DNA from: Acidobacteriota bacterium
Lineage (GTDB): Bacteria; Acidobacteriota; Terriglobia; Bryobacterales; UBA6623
DNA: 34,017 bases
Assembly: GCA_027624045.1 (NCBI GenBank)
Contig: JAQBUE010000039.1
Span: forward strand, 1-34,017
Direction: 5' to 3'
Below are positions 26,035-33,984 of this stretch, in pieces. The stretch's first letter is position 1; each line of letters begins with the position of its first letter. Under the pieces are notes generated by a model that was not told the origin of the DNA, made no database searches, and worked only from the letters and a program-made list of their open reading frames with translations. A program made the translations under genes and the position numbers.

Positions 26035-26116
26035 CGAGACTAGGGTAATCTAGGGCAGGTTCCGTATCAGCAAAGAGGATGGAACCAGGCCTAGGGAAAT
26101 GAGTTTTGGAGTGAAT

Positions 26117-27772
26117 ATGCGACGAATGCGCGTTGTCAGCCTGCTGCTTGCCGTCCTCGTTCTATTGCTCCCATCCGCGACAGTCTCGGGGGCAGAGGAA
26201 GAAGTCCCGAAACAACTCACGAAGAAGGAAGAGGAGAAGCGCCTCAACAGGCTACGCAAAGAGTTGAGAGGCCCCTTCAAGAAGTGGATGCGGGAGGATG
26301 TTCGGTACATCCTGACCGATGATGAGCGCAATGCGTTCCTGCGTCTCTCCACCGATGATGAGCGCGAAAACTTCATCGAATCTTTCTGGCTCCGCCGCGA
26401 CCCGACCCCCGACTCGGTGGAGAACGAATACCGCGAAGAGCACTATCGCCGCATTGCCTTCGCGAACGAAAGATACGCCTCGGGGATTCCCGGCTGGAAG
26501 GCCGATCGTGGCCGCATCTACATCACGTTTGGGCCGCCCGACGAGATCGAATCGCACCCCTCGGGTGGGAGCTACGAGCGACCCTATGAAGAAGGCGGCG
26601 GTACGACGTCCACGTATCCTTTTGAGATTTGGCGCTATCGCTGGATCGAAGGGGTCGGTCAGGACGTCTTGATCGAGTTCGTCGACCCCACGATGACGGG
26701 CGAATACCGCATGACGCTCGATCCGGCCGAGAAAGACGCTCTGCTCTATGTGCCGGGCGCGGGCCTGACGATCGCCGAGCAAATGGGCCTGTCGGAAAAG
26801 CGTGATCGCTTCATGCGCACCGATGGCACTCGCTCAGGCGCGCCGGTCAGTGGCATGCAGGGCATGCGCTACAACCAGTTCGAGCGCTTGCAGCGCTGGG
26901 CTGCGTTGCAGAAACCGCCCGAGATTAAGTTCAAAGACCTCGAAGCGGTTGTCGATTCGTCGGTCGAATACAACACGCTGCCCGTTCGAGTGGAAGTTCA
27001 ATACTCTCGGATCACGAACGAATTGATCCTCGCCGGCGTGACGGTGCAACTCGAGAACAAAGATCTTGTGTTTCGAGAAGAGGATGGCCGGCACAAAGCG
27101 ATCGTCAACATCTACGGCCGCGTCACGACGATGACGCGGCGCGTCGCCGCGGTGTTCGAAGATGTCGTGACAGTGGATACGACCACGGAGCGGCTTCCTT
27201 ATGAGTCGGAGCGCTCGGCGTTGTATCAGAAACCGCTGGTCCTGCCCCCGGGTGTGTACCGGCTCGAGGTGGTCTCAAAGGATATCGTCGGCGAAACGAT
27301 GAGTACGTATCGGATAGCGCTTGAAGTGCCGCAGTTCGATGACGAAAGCTTGGCTTCGAGTTCGCTGATTTTGGCTGACCGCATCGAGCGGGTTCCGGTG
27401 CGGTCGCTCGGATTGGGACAATTCGTGATCGGCAGTTCGAAAGTACGGCCGCGTATCACCGAGGAATTTCGGCAGGATGAGCGGTTGGGCATCTACCTTC
27501 AGGTTTACAATCTAGGAGCCGACGATTCGACGGCCGAGCCCCAAGGCAGCGTCACCTATCAAGTGGCTAGCCTGGATCAGCCGAGCGAATTGTTGCTCGA
27601 TTTCACCGAGCAGATTAACCAGATTCGCGGCGCGACTTCGAAGCAGATGATTGTGGAGAAGCTGCTGCCACTGCAGACGTTGAACCCGGGCGAATACCGG
27701 CTGAGTTTGAAGGTCACTGATTCTGTGAAGAATGAAACGCTTGTCCCGACGACGACCTTCAAGATCAAGTAG
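26117..27772 (+). CDS. GWxTD domain-containing exported protein
   Basis: A 551-residue protein with a signal peptide (MRRMRVVSLLLAVLVLLLPSATVSG). It matches the GWxTD-domain family common in Acidobacteriota. The N-terminal part has DVRYILTDDERNAFLRLSTDDERENFIESFWLRRDPTP in sequence (61-98), then GIPGWKADRGRIYITFGPPDEIE (123-145) and FEIWRYRW. The family-defining motif reads GWKAD here, so the expected Thr is Ala129. The rest is a beta-rich region of Ig-like character ending in strands such as GEYRLSLKVTDSVKNET. ATG 26117 is chosen over ATG 26099 because GGAG stands 5 nt upstream and the signal peptide begins there. The molecular function of the family is not known. It is the first gene of an operon with outer-membrane components. 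Confidence 0.88.
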   Translation: MRRMRVVSLLLAVLVLLLPSATVSGAEEEVPKQLTKKEEEKRLNRLRKELRGPFKKWMREDVRYILTDDERNAFLRLSTDDERENFIESFWLRRDPTPDSVENEYREEHYRRIAFANERYASGIPGWKADRGRIYITFGPPDEIESHPSGGSYERPYEEGGGTTSTYPFEIWRYRWIEGVGQDVLIEFVDPTMTGEYRMTLDPAEKDALLYVPGAGLTIAEQMGLSEKRDRFMRTDGTRSGAPVSGMQGMRYNQFERLQRWAALQKPPEIKFKDLEAVVDSSVEYNTLPVRVEVQYSRITNELILAGVTVQLENKDLVFREEDGRHKAIVNIYGRVTTMTRRVAAVFEDVVTVDTTTERLPYESERSALYQKPLVLPPGVYRLEVVSKDIVGETMSTYRIALEVPQFDDESLASSSLILADRIERVPVRSLGLGQFVIGSSKVRPRITEEFRQDERLGIYLQVYNLGADDSTAEPQGSVTYQVASLDQPSELLLDFTEQINQIRGATSKQMIVEKLLPLQTLNPGEYRLSLKVTDSVKNETLVPTTTFKIK

Positions 27773-27830
27773 TATATAACTGACGCTACGGCAGGCTTGC
27801 CTTTCGACGCGAGAGCAAATAACGCCAACC

Positions 27831-29645
27831 ATGCTCAACCCAAGACATCGAGTACCGAGAAACGCCCGTCGCGCGGCGTATTTGGTTCCTCTGCTCGTTT
27901 TCGTGTTGGCGCCCGCTCTCGAGGCATCGATCCTCGGTTCCATCCGCGGGCTGGTTCGTGACCAGCAGGGCGCGCCTCAGGTCGGCGCATTGGTGACTCT
28001 GGTGACGGGGGATGACAAACCAGCGCGTCAGGTTCGTAGCGATTTCAATGGTGTTTTCAGCGTCGAGGATCTCCTCCCCGGCCAGTATTCGTTGCGCGTC
28101 GCGCTTGATCGCTTTCTTCCGTCAACCAAGGAAGGCGTCGAGGTTAGGGCCGGTGTCAACACCATCCTGGATGTCAGCCTGCGCGGAGTTTTTGCGACTT
28201 TGCAACTGATGTACTCCGGTCAAGGGCAAATCCGCGACATGAGTGATGACTGGAAATGGGTGCTGCGGACTTCGACTTCCACACGCCCGGTTCTGCGGTT
28301 TCGGCGGGTGGAAACCGACGAGACACGCAGCGTACTCCGCAAGGCGGTCGGAAATTTCAGCGATACTCGCGGCTACGCACAGGTCAGCGGCGGCGGATCA
28401 AAAGCGTCGGCGCTAGCCAACGAGACCGACCTGGGCACGGCCTTTGCGGTCGCCACCTCTATTCTTGGCGAAAACAACGTGGTCGTCAGCGGCAATGTGG
28501 GCTACGGCTCGGCCAACGGCACGCCGGCCGCGGCTTTTCGCACCAGTTACCGCCGTGAGTTGGCGGCGGGGATGACTCCGGAACTGTCAGTGACCGTGCG
28601 GCAGTTGCAGATGCCCGTCGCGGCAGCCCAGACGATCTACGGCCCGGGAGGGCAGCAGAGTAATGGACCATCCATCGAGACTTTGACGCTCGGATTTTCC
28701 GATACGTTGCGGATCGGTGAGCGGGCTCGTTTCGACTATGGAGTTCTGTACGAGTCGGTACGTTTTCTTGACCGCCTGAACTTCGTCAGCCCCTACGGCC
28801 GCTTGGCCTACGAGCTGGGCAAAAACCGTGAGGTGCAGCTCAAGTATGCATCCGGCGTGCCTCACTCGGCCATGAGTCCGCATGCGCGTGAGAGCGGCGG
28901 TTCGTTGCGCCGTGAGGTCTCCTCGCTAGGCATGTTCCCTCGCTTAACTTTGCGCGACGGACGGCCCACCGTGCAGCGTGCCGAGCACTTCGAGATCGCC
29001 TACCGCGAAGAAAAGGGCGACAACCTGATCGAAATAGCTGTTTTCGCGGATAATCTCGATGACGCGGCGCTGTCCGCGATGACGCCTTCCGGCTATTTCG
29101 CCCGCGGCGAGGTGCTGCCGGATCTGTTCTCCGATAGCTCGACTTTGAACGCGGGCGACTTCCGCTCGACAGGCTATCGCGTCTCATACGCCCGCACCCT
29201 GCGAGACCAATTGCAGGCGGCGATCGGGTACAGTTCCGCCGGTGTTCTGTCCCCCACGAATTCGCAGTTGCAGACGGCCGAGCTGAGCGAGTTGCGGCGC
29301 TCGTTGAAAGTCAGGCGTGCCAGTCTGGTGACGGCGTCCGTTTCGGCGACCGTCCCCCGCGCACAGACACAGATCGTGAGCAGCTATCAGTGGTCGAATC
29401 AGCTGGCCGCCATCGCGCCTGATCTTTACAATGATTTTGCCTCGCGATCCGATCCCGGGCTGAACATGGTGATCCGTCAGCCGTTGCCTTTCTCCGGTGG
29501 CCTGCCTGGCAAGCTGGAAGCGACAGCCTATATCAACAACCTTCTGAAGGCAGGTTATATTCCGATTCAGACATTCGACGGGCAGCAGATCTTCCTCCTG
29601 CCCGCCGTCCGAAGTTATCGAGGCGCGCTCAGCTTCGTGTTCTGA
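27831..29645 (+). CDS. outer-membrane beta-barrel protein with carboxypeptidase-regulatory-like N-domain
   Basis: A 604-residue exported protein. A signal peptide (about 1-32) precedes a CnaB/carboxypeptidase-regulatory-like domain (GSIRGLVRDQQGAPQVGALVTLV to about residue 120, with FSVEDLLPGQYSLRV). The remainder shows alternating aromatic and polar strands with many turns, typical of a transmembrane barrel, and it ends in LSFVF with a terminal Phe, the usual outer-membrane sorting signal. No TonB plug domain was recognisable, which makes it shorter than SusC-like or Oar-like TonB-dependent proteins of the same phylum. It lies 58 nt downstream of the GWxTD gene with no clear terminator between, so the two are probably co-transcribed. 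Confidence 0.8.
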   Translation: MLNPRHRVPRNARRAAYLVPLLVFVLAPALEASILGSIRGLVRDQQGAPQVGALVTLVTGDDKPARQVRSDFNGVFSVEDLLPGQYSLRVALDRFLPSTKEGVEVRAGVNTILDVSLRGVFATLQLMYSGQGQIRDMSDDWKWVLRTSTSTRPVLRFRRVETDETRSVLRKAVGNFSDTRGYAQVSGGGSKASALANETDLGTAFAVATSILGENNVVVSGNVGYGSANGTPAAAFRTSYRRELAAGMTPELSVTVRQLQMPVAAAQTIYGPGGQQSNGPSIETLTLGFSDTLRIGERARFDYGVLYESVRFLDRLNFVSPYGRLAYELGKNREVQLKYASGVPHSAMSPHARESGGSLRREVSSLGMFPRLTLRDGRPTVQRAEHFEIAYREEKGDNLIEIAVFADNLDDAALSAMTPSGYFARGEVLPDLFSDSSTLNAGDFRSTGYRVSYARTLRDQLQAAIGYSSAGVLSPTNSQLQTAELSELRRSLKVRRASLVTASVSATVPRAQTQIVSSYQWSNQLAAIAPDLYNDFASRSDPGLNMVIRQPLPFSGGLPGKLEATAYINNLLKAGYIPIQTFDGQQIFLLPAVRSYRGALSFVF

Positions 29646-29680
29646 AGCCGAGTTTCGTTGCCGGTAGTCACGCAAAGTTC

Positions 29681-30046
29681 ATGAAAACCGTCATTCTGGG
29701 TTTGGTGCTGGCCTGTCTTGCGTTTCCGCGTCCCGCGGACGCAGCACAGCGGATGACTACACTCCAGATCGTCGTCAGGGATGCATCGGGAGACCCGGTG
29801 CCGCGGGCGAGCGTCATTGTGCGAACGGTGAAGGGAAAGAAAAAGAATAAAGTAACAGATACGTTGCAGCTCAAGACCAGCGAGCAAGGAACCGCCCCGG
29901 TGCCCCCACTGCGCCAGGGCTACATCCTTCTGCAGGTCCACGCCGCCGGCTATCAGACCTTCGGTGACACGATCGAACTTACCGAAGTCGAGCAGACCGT
30001 CGCCGTCACTCTTAAACCACCTCAAGAACAGGTATCCGTCAAGTAG
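29681..30046 (+). CDS. small exported CnaB-like domain protein
   Basis: A 121-residue protein with a signal peptide (MKTVILGLVLACLAFPRPADA). The mature part (TTLQIVVRDASGDPVPRASVIVRTVKGKKKNKVTD, then TSEQGTAPVPPLRQGYILLQVHAAGYQTFGD) is a single carboxypeptidase-regulatory-like or CnaB-type Ig domain. It has a Lys-rich hairpin (KGKKKNK) between the first strands. It lies 35 nt after the barrel gene, whose N-domain is of the same type, so it may be a soluble partner or paralogue of that domain. Function is unknown. Confidence 0.75.
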   Translation: MKTVILGLVLACLAFPRPADAAQRMTTLQIVVRDASGDPVPRASVIVRTVKGKKKNKVTDTLQLKTSEQGTAPVPPLRQGYILLQVHAAGYQTFGDTIELTEVEQTVAVTLKPPQEQVSVK

Positions 30047-30084
30047 CGGGGCCGCTGCGCCTCTCCGCCGCGAGATTTTTTGCC

Positions 30085-30690
30085 ATGCGTCTCTTCGTCG
30101 CGCTCGAACTCAATACCAAAGTTATCACGAACCTCACTGAACTCGTGAGAAGGCTACGGCCGTCTGGACCTATCCAATGGGTTCATCCCCGCAACATGCA
30201 CGTCACGCTGAAGTATATCGGCGACTGGGAAGTGCATCGAGTGGATGAGCTGGTGCGAGCTCTGCATCGCGTGAAGGCGCCGGCCTCGATCAGCGTGCCG
30301 CTCGCGGGCCTTGGTTTCTTCCCCAATCAGCGCAACCCCAAGGTTTTTTGGGCGGGAGCCGAGAATACGCCTGTGCTGCGGCAATTGGCGAGCGGCGTGG
30401 ATTGCGAACTCCAGCCGCTGGGGATCGCACCTGAGGTGCGGCCGTATTTCCCCCACTTGGTGCTCGGCCGCGTGGTCGAGTGCGCGGCTCTTGACGAGCT
30501 GCATGACGGCATCGAAGACCTGCCGAGCCGCGAATTCGGCTCTGTCTCACCCGACCGCTTCGTGCTATTTGAAAGCACCATCACGAATACGGGGGCGATC
30601 TATCGCAAGGTCGCCGAGTTTCCATTCTCCAATGGGGCCGCCGAGGTGGAAGAACAGGATCTTACCCGAACCGCCGTCGCAAGCCGCTAG
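30085..30690 (+). CDS. thpR: RNA 2',3'-cyclic phosphodiesterase (ThpR/LigT family), second HxTx motif altered
   Basis: A 201-residue 2H phosphoesterase. The start MRLFVALELNTKV and the first catalytic motif HVTL (H39-L42 in NMHVTLKYIGDWE) are as in the family. LAGLGFFPNQRNPKVFWAG follows as usual. The second motif, normally PHLTLGR, reads PHLVLGRV (H124-L127), with Val in place of the catalytic Thr. The enzyme may be weak, or the second His may suffice. The family opens 2',3'-cyclic phosphate ends of RNA to 2'-phosphates. It lies 38 nt after the small CnaB gene; its link with the outer-membrane operon is not obvious. Confidence 0.88.
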   Translation: MRLFVALELNTKVITNLTELVRRLRPSGPIQWVHPRNMHVTLKYIGDWEVHRVDELVRALHRVKAPASISVPLAGLGFFPNQRNPKVFWAGAENTPVLRQLASGVDCELQPLGIAPEVRPYFPHLVLGRVVECAALDELHDGIEDLPSREFGSVSPDRFVLFESTITNTGAIYRKVAEFPFSNGAAEVEEQDLTRTAVASR

Positions 30691-31140
30691 CCTGTATTGC
30701 CATTTACACTGACGGTCGCTGGGCTTCCACGTCTCGGTTCGCCGGGGCCGCGGATACACTCCCGTTTTACCTACGTAGCCTTGCGGGATGCTGCTCGAAC
30801 CAACCCGCGAGAGCCGAGGGAAGCGGACCGAGCGGCAACTGAGTGTTGATGGCCATCTGCTCGGCGCCGGTGAGTTGCTCCACAGAGGGGAGCGTCTCTG
30901 GCGCCTGTACTGGAACCCACTCCTCCCCGCCAGTCTGGTGCCAAGTTAGAGCAGATGCACGCCTCTCTTGATTCGCCCCAATGCTGGCCTCTATTTTTTG
31001 GCTGAGGCGGGTGCTCCGGCTTGGCTGCTCCCCTCCCGCGAGTGAGCGTTGCCTTACGAGAACGCCTGCTCTTGTGCCGATATGTGCATTAGGTGCGAGC
31101 GGCGACCAGTGTTGCGATCTTTGCCGGAGAGTTCTTTCTG
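30691..31140. other. gene-poor region
   Basis: A 450-nt region between the ThpR gene and the small Gly-rich ORF. No confident gene, promoter or terminator was found. The only notable content is the minus-strand protein-like frame listed separately and a plus-strand 53-codon frame (30788-30949) in the opposite phase of the same codons. Confidence 0.5.
30767..30961 (-). pseudogene. possible 3' remnant of a gene
   Basis: A minus-strand frame ending at TAA 30767-30769 reads RASALTWHQTGGEEWVP, continuing to ALAGWFEQHPARLRR with no in-frame stop for over 100 codons upstream and no plausible start with a ribosome site. The residue composition looks protein-like (few rare residues, an amphipathic end). 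It could be the C-terminal end of a gene lost by deletion or transfer. No homologous family is recognised, and an open frame by chance is possible in GC-rich DNA. Confidence 0.3.
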
Positions 31141-31425
31141 ATGGCGTTGTATTCCTTGCCAGTGCAGTATCCGCCGGAGCTGCGGGTCCGAGTCTTCAGT
31201 GCATTTGACGGAGACGGCGGTGGGGGTGGGTTCTTCATGGAGTACGGGTTCACTGATTCTCTGCAACTTGAGGCGGCTGTGGGGCCCGGCTCTGGAAAGG
31301 AGCGCGCCGCGGAAGGTGAGTTCGGACCGCAGTGGAGCCTGCTGAACCTGGGGGACTCCGGGATTCACGTTGCGCTGGGTCTTAAGAACGAGGACCACAA
31401 GTTTCAGGCGGTCTTAGGCCGATAG
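31141..31425 (+). CDS. small Gly-rich protein of unknown function
   Basis: A 94-residue protein that I do not recognise. It starts LYSLPVQYPPELRVRVFSAFD, has a DGDGGGGGFF loop near residue 25, and continues with short beta-like strands (GIHVALGLKNEDHKFQAVLGR). ATG 31141 has GGAGAG 9 nt upstream; GTG 31093 would add a hydrophobic stretch directly after an in-frame stop codon. Its stop codon overlaps by 1 nt the GTG start of the following GGDEF-EAL gene, which suggests translational coupling. It might be a small regulatory partner of that protein, or a fragment of a longer barrel protein. Confidence 0.55.
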   Translation: MALYSLPVQYPPELRVRVFSAFDGDGGGGGFFMEYGFTDSLQLEAAVGPGSGKERAAEGEFGPQWSLLNLGDSGIHVALGLKNEDHKFQAVLGR

Positions 31426-33524
31426 TGACGGATCGACGCAATGCCATCGTGCGCTGGTTCGTTTCGGGCGCGCCCGGGCGGGACTGGACATCGCTGCTGT
31501 TGTTCATCGGCCTGACCGCGTTCTATTTCGTCTTTCTGGCGAATCTCGACCTGGTCGAGTGGTTCCAAACGTATGTCCAGTCTCACGAAGATTGGGAAGT
31601 CGACGAGCTGATTCTGCTGCCGCTGATTTGGACCTTTGTACTTCTTTTCCATGCGCTTCGCCGCTGGTTTCAGATTGAAGGCGAGATGGCGAAGCGGGTT
31701 GCCGCAGAAAAGGAGTTGGCGGGCATGAACGCGCAATTGGAACGCAAGGTTGATGAGAGGACAGAGAGGCTCCAGCAGGCGTTCCAATGTCTAAGTGCGG
31801 CCCAAGAGCGCTACGAACTAGCGGCTGAAGGCGCGCACGACGGTTTGTGGGACTGGGACTTGGCGACAGACGAGTTCCACTACTCAGCGCTGTGCGCGCG
31901 GATGCTCGGTTGTGGCGAGATCCCAGATGATATGGGCGCCGACATGGGCGCCTGGTTGAATCGCGTCGACCCCGTCAGTCGAGAGGCGGTCCGGTCGGAG
32001 TTGGAGCGGCAACGGAAAAAGGGAGGGTCGGCGTCTTTCGAATTTCGTGTCAACGACCCTGAGCGAAAAGCCCTGCGGTGGATCGAATGCCGCTCCGCCG
32101 CGGCACAGACCGGTGCGGGAGATGTGACCCGCATCGCGGGCGCCTTGCGGGACGTCACCGAATATCGCGCAGTCGACACCCTAACGGGCCTTGCGAATCG
32201 CTCCCTTTTCGGCGAAAGGCTTTCCCAAGCGCTGCGGCGGTACCGCGAATCGCCCGCGGCCACCTTCGCCGTCTTGTTCATGGATTTGGACCGCTTCAAG
32301 GATGTCAACGACAGTCTAGGCCATGCGGCCGGCGATGCGCTGCTGATTGAGGTTTCCAGGCGCCTTCAGTTGTCGCTGCGGGGCAGTGACACATTAACCC
32401 GCCTAGCGAGCAGAGGGGTCGTGGCTCGCCTGGGTGGGGACGAGTTTACGGCACTACTCGAAGATGTACAGAGTGCGGAGGATGCTGTTGCGGTCGGCCA
32501 ACGGCTGCTCAAGCAAGTGAGTTCGCCGGCCATGGTCGAGGGCCATACGATCCGCCCAAGTGCCAGCGCGGATATCGCGCTGGCGACAAACGATTACGAA
32601 TCCCCGGAAGAGATGCTGAGAGACGCGGACACCGCCATGTACGTGTCAAAGTCGAAAGGCCGCGGCCAGGTGGAGTTGTTCGTGCCCAGCATGAGACATG
32701 ACCTGCTCAAAAGCCTGGAGATAGAAACGGAACTTGCGAACGCGCTGCCCAATCGGGAACTCTTCATCGAGTACCAACCGCAGGTCGCCCTAGCGGACGA
32801 ATCGCTCAAAGGCTTCGAGGCGTTGCTGAGGTGGCGGCACCCTCGATTCGGGTTGGTCTCGCCCTCTGTGCTCATACCGACCGCCGAGAGGACGGGGGCC
32901 ATTCTAGAGATCGGAGACTGGGTGCTCAACGAGGTTTGCCGGCAAACCGCGGAATGGTTGCGGGAAGGGATCCTGGGAGAAGGCTGCCGGGTAAGCGTTA
33001 ACGTTTCACCCAAACAGCTCGAGGCCGGAGACTACCCTCAGCGAGTGATGGAGGCGCTGCGAACCTTCAGCATATCGGCCTCTCACCTGACGATGGAGAT
33101 TACTGAGTCAGCGCTGATCGGCAACAGCCATGCGACGCTTCGAGGCCTTGCGGAGCTAAAAGGACTTGGGATTCGGCTCGACATCGGTGACTTTGTCACC
33201 GGCTATTCGACCTTCGAATATCTCTGCCGGCTCCCGTTTGACGTGCTGAAAATCGACCGGCGGCTCGTCCATGGCCTCGACGCGGTATCGACTGCCGAGA
33301 TTGTGAAGTCTCTGATCGCGCTTTCGAATAGGCTGGGGCTGGAGGTCATTGCGGAAGGGGTCGAGACAGCAGATCAGCTGGAAAAACTGCGATCGCTCGG
33401 TTGCGAATCCGCTCAAGGTTACTATTTCGCTGCTCCGCTAACGCACGACAAAGCGCGCTCATGGCTAGGCGGGGAAACCCGTCTCGAGGCGCAAACTCAA
33501 ACGGAGCTTACTCAAAAGGCGTAG
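31425..33524 (+). CDS. membrane-bound PAS-GGDEF-EAL protein
   Basis: A 699-residue cyclic-di-GMP signalling protein. Two hydrophobic segments (about 20-40 and 61-77) anchor it, a coiled coil (80-115) links to a PAS domain (about 125-245), then GGDEF and EAL domains. The GGDEF motif is intact at 337-341. Upstream, the usual inhibitory RxxD reads RGSD at 319-322, but about nine extra residues separate it from GGDEF, so the I-site spacing is changed. The EAL motif is intact at 465-467 (GFEALLRWRHP), as are NVSPKQL, ITESALI, VLKIDRRLV and IAEGVET. The metal-binding DDFG of the EAL loop reads GDFV (588-591), so the phosphodiesterase may be reduced. GTG 31425 overlaps the previous stop by one base. 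Confidence 0.93.
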   Translation: MTDRRNAIVRWFVSGAPGRDWTSLLLFIGLTAFYFVFLANLDLVEWFQTYVQSHEDWEVDELILLPLIWTFVLLFHALRRWFQIEGEMAKRVAAEKELAGMNAQLERKVDERTERLQQAFQCLSAAQERYELAAEGAHDGLWDWDLATDEFHYSALCARMLGCGEIPDDMGADMGAWLNRVDPVSREAVRSELERQRKKGGSASFEFRVNDPERKALRWIECRSAAAQTGAGDVTRIAGALRDVTEYRAVDTLTGLANRSLFGERLSQALRRYRESPAATFAVLFMDLDRFKDVNDSLGHAAGDALLIEVSRRLQLSLRGSDTLTRLASRGVVARLGGDEFTALLEDVQSAEDAVAVGQRLLKQVSSPAMVEGHTIRPSASADIALATNDYESPEEMLRDADTAMYVSKSKGRGQVELFVPSMRHDLLKSLEIETELANALPNRELFIEYQPQVALADESLKGFEALLRWRHPRFGLVSPSVLIPTAERTGAILEIGDWVLNEVCRQTAEWLREGILGEGCRVSVNVSPKQLEAGDYPQRVMEALRTFSISASHLTMEITESALIGNSHATLRGLAELKGLGIRLDIGDFVTGYSTFEYLCRLPFDVLKIDRRLVHGLDAVSTAEIVKSLIALSNRLGLEVIAEGVETADQLEKLRSLGCESAQGYYFAAPLTHDKARSWLGGETRLEAQTQTELTQKA

Positions 33525-33543
33525 AGGTAAATCTCCGGTCGCC

Positions 33544-33560
33544 AGTGGGGGTGCCTCACT
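33544..33560 (+). terminator. weak intrinsic terminator after the GGDEF-EAL gene
   Basis: Arms AGTGGGG (33544-33550) and CCTCACT (33554-33560) form a 7-bp stem with one G-T pair and a GTG loop, 20 nt after the stop codon. A short T run (TTGC, then a further CTTTGC) follows. The T tract is weak. Confidence 0.3.
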
Positions 33561-33752
33561 TTGCATCACTTTGCAACACGTACGGGTTATTCGGTTCTCT
33601 CGATAGACTGAGCAACTGGCTTGTTTGTAACGACTTGGGGTCGAGGGACGGTCTTTGGCTGCCTTTGCTGTGTTGCACTTGCTTTTCATGTCGAATTTGC
33701 CTCCCTCAAAGGCCGTCGCCCGAGTCGTGAACGGCTCAGGCCCGTTGGGGTA

Positions 33753-33815
33753 AGGCCGCTCAACCGGCCTGGATTGCCGCGAGGTGAGCAGCGAAACCAG
33801 CCGTACTACGGCTGG
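33753..33815. repeat. two neighbouring inverted repeats
   Basis: AGGCCG (33753-33758) pairs with CGGCCT (33765-33770) over a 6-nt loop. CCAGCCGTA (33797-33805) pairs with TACGGCTGG (33807-33815) over a single base, so the real loop is three or more bases. Neither is followed by a T tract, so they are more like repetitive palindromic units than terminators. Confidence 0.45.
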
Positions 33816-33898
33816 CCTGGCTGAGCCCAAGCCGCGCGAACGTTCAATACTGTTCATTTTGGCGAAGCGCATTGAGCCGCCGACCTCAGAGGAGCCGC

Positions 33899-33918
33899 GG
33901 GCACGGCGTGCCGTGCCC
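33899..33918. repeat. REP-like palindrome
   Basis: Arms GGGCACGGC and GCCGTGCCC (33899-33907 and 33910-33918) pair perfectly with a 2-base GT centre, followed by CCTAC. The motif resembles short GC-rich palindromes that are scattered through many bacterial genomes as interspersed elements. Only one copy lies in this window, so repetition cannot be shown here. Confidence 0.5.
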
Positions 33919-33968
33919 CTACAATTGCCTCTCGTATCCGCGCGTCGGTCACGGCTCGGAAAAAACGT

Positions 33969-33984
33969 GCTGAGGCGCCTCAGC
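33969..33984. repeat. 16-bp perfect palindrome
   Basis: GCTGAGGCGCCTCAGC is perfectly self-complementary. It follows an A-rich stretch (33960-33965) and precedes the end of the window. It could be a dimeric regulator site for a gene just outside the window, or the stem of another hairpin in this repeat-rich tail. Confidence 0.5.

Larger units (their letters stand above)
25666..26116. other. divergent intergenic region between kinase and GWxTD genes
   Basis: A non-coding region of about 450 nt. It contains a sigma54-like site for the kinase side and a good sigma70-like promoter for the GWxTD side (listed separately). The short open frame from ATG 25736 has no homologous-looking content. A 19-codon frame on the minus strand starting MGEVHLSAAP overlaps the kinase start and could be a leader peptide, but nothing supports it. 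Confidence 0.5.

Noticed and set aside
27806..27817. small GGCA/TGCC hairpin between the GWxTD and barrel genes
   Set aside because: Its stem is only 4 bp and the T run is short, so it is not a convincing terminator; the two genes are treated as one operon.
33465..33872. 135-residue minus-strand ORF at the window end
   Set aside because: It overlaps the end of the GGDEF-EAL gene antisense and the repeat-rich tail, with shadow-like composition.
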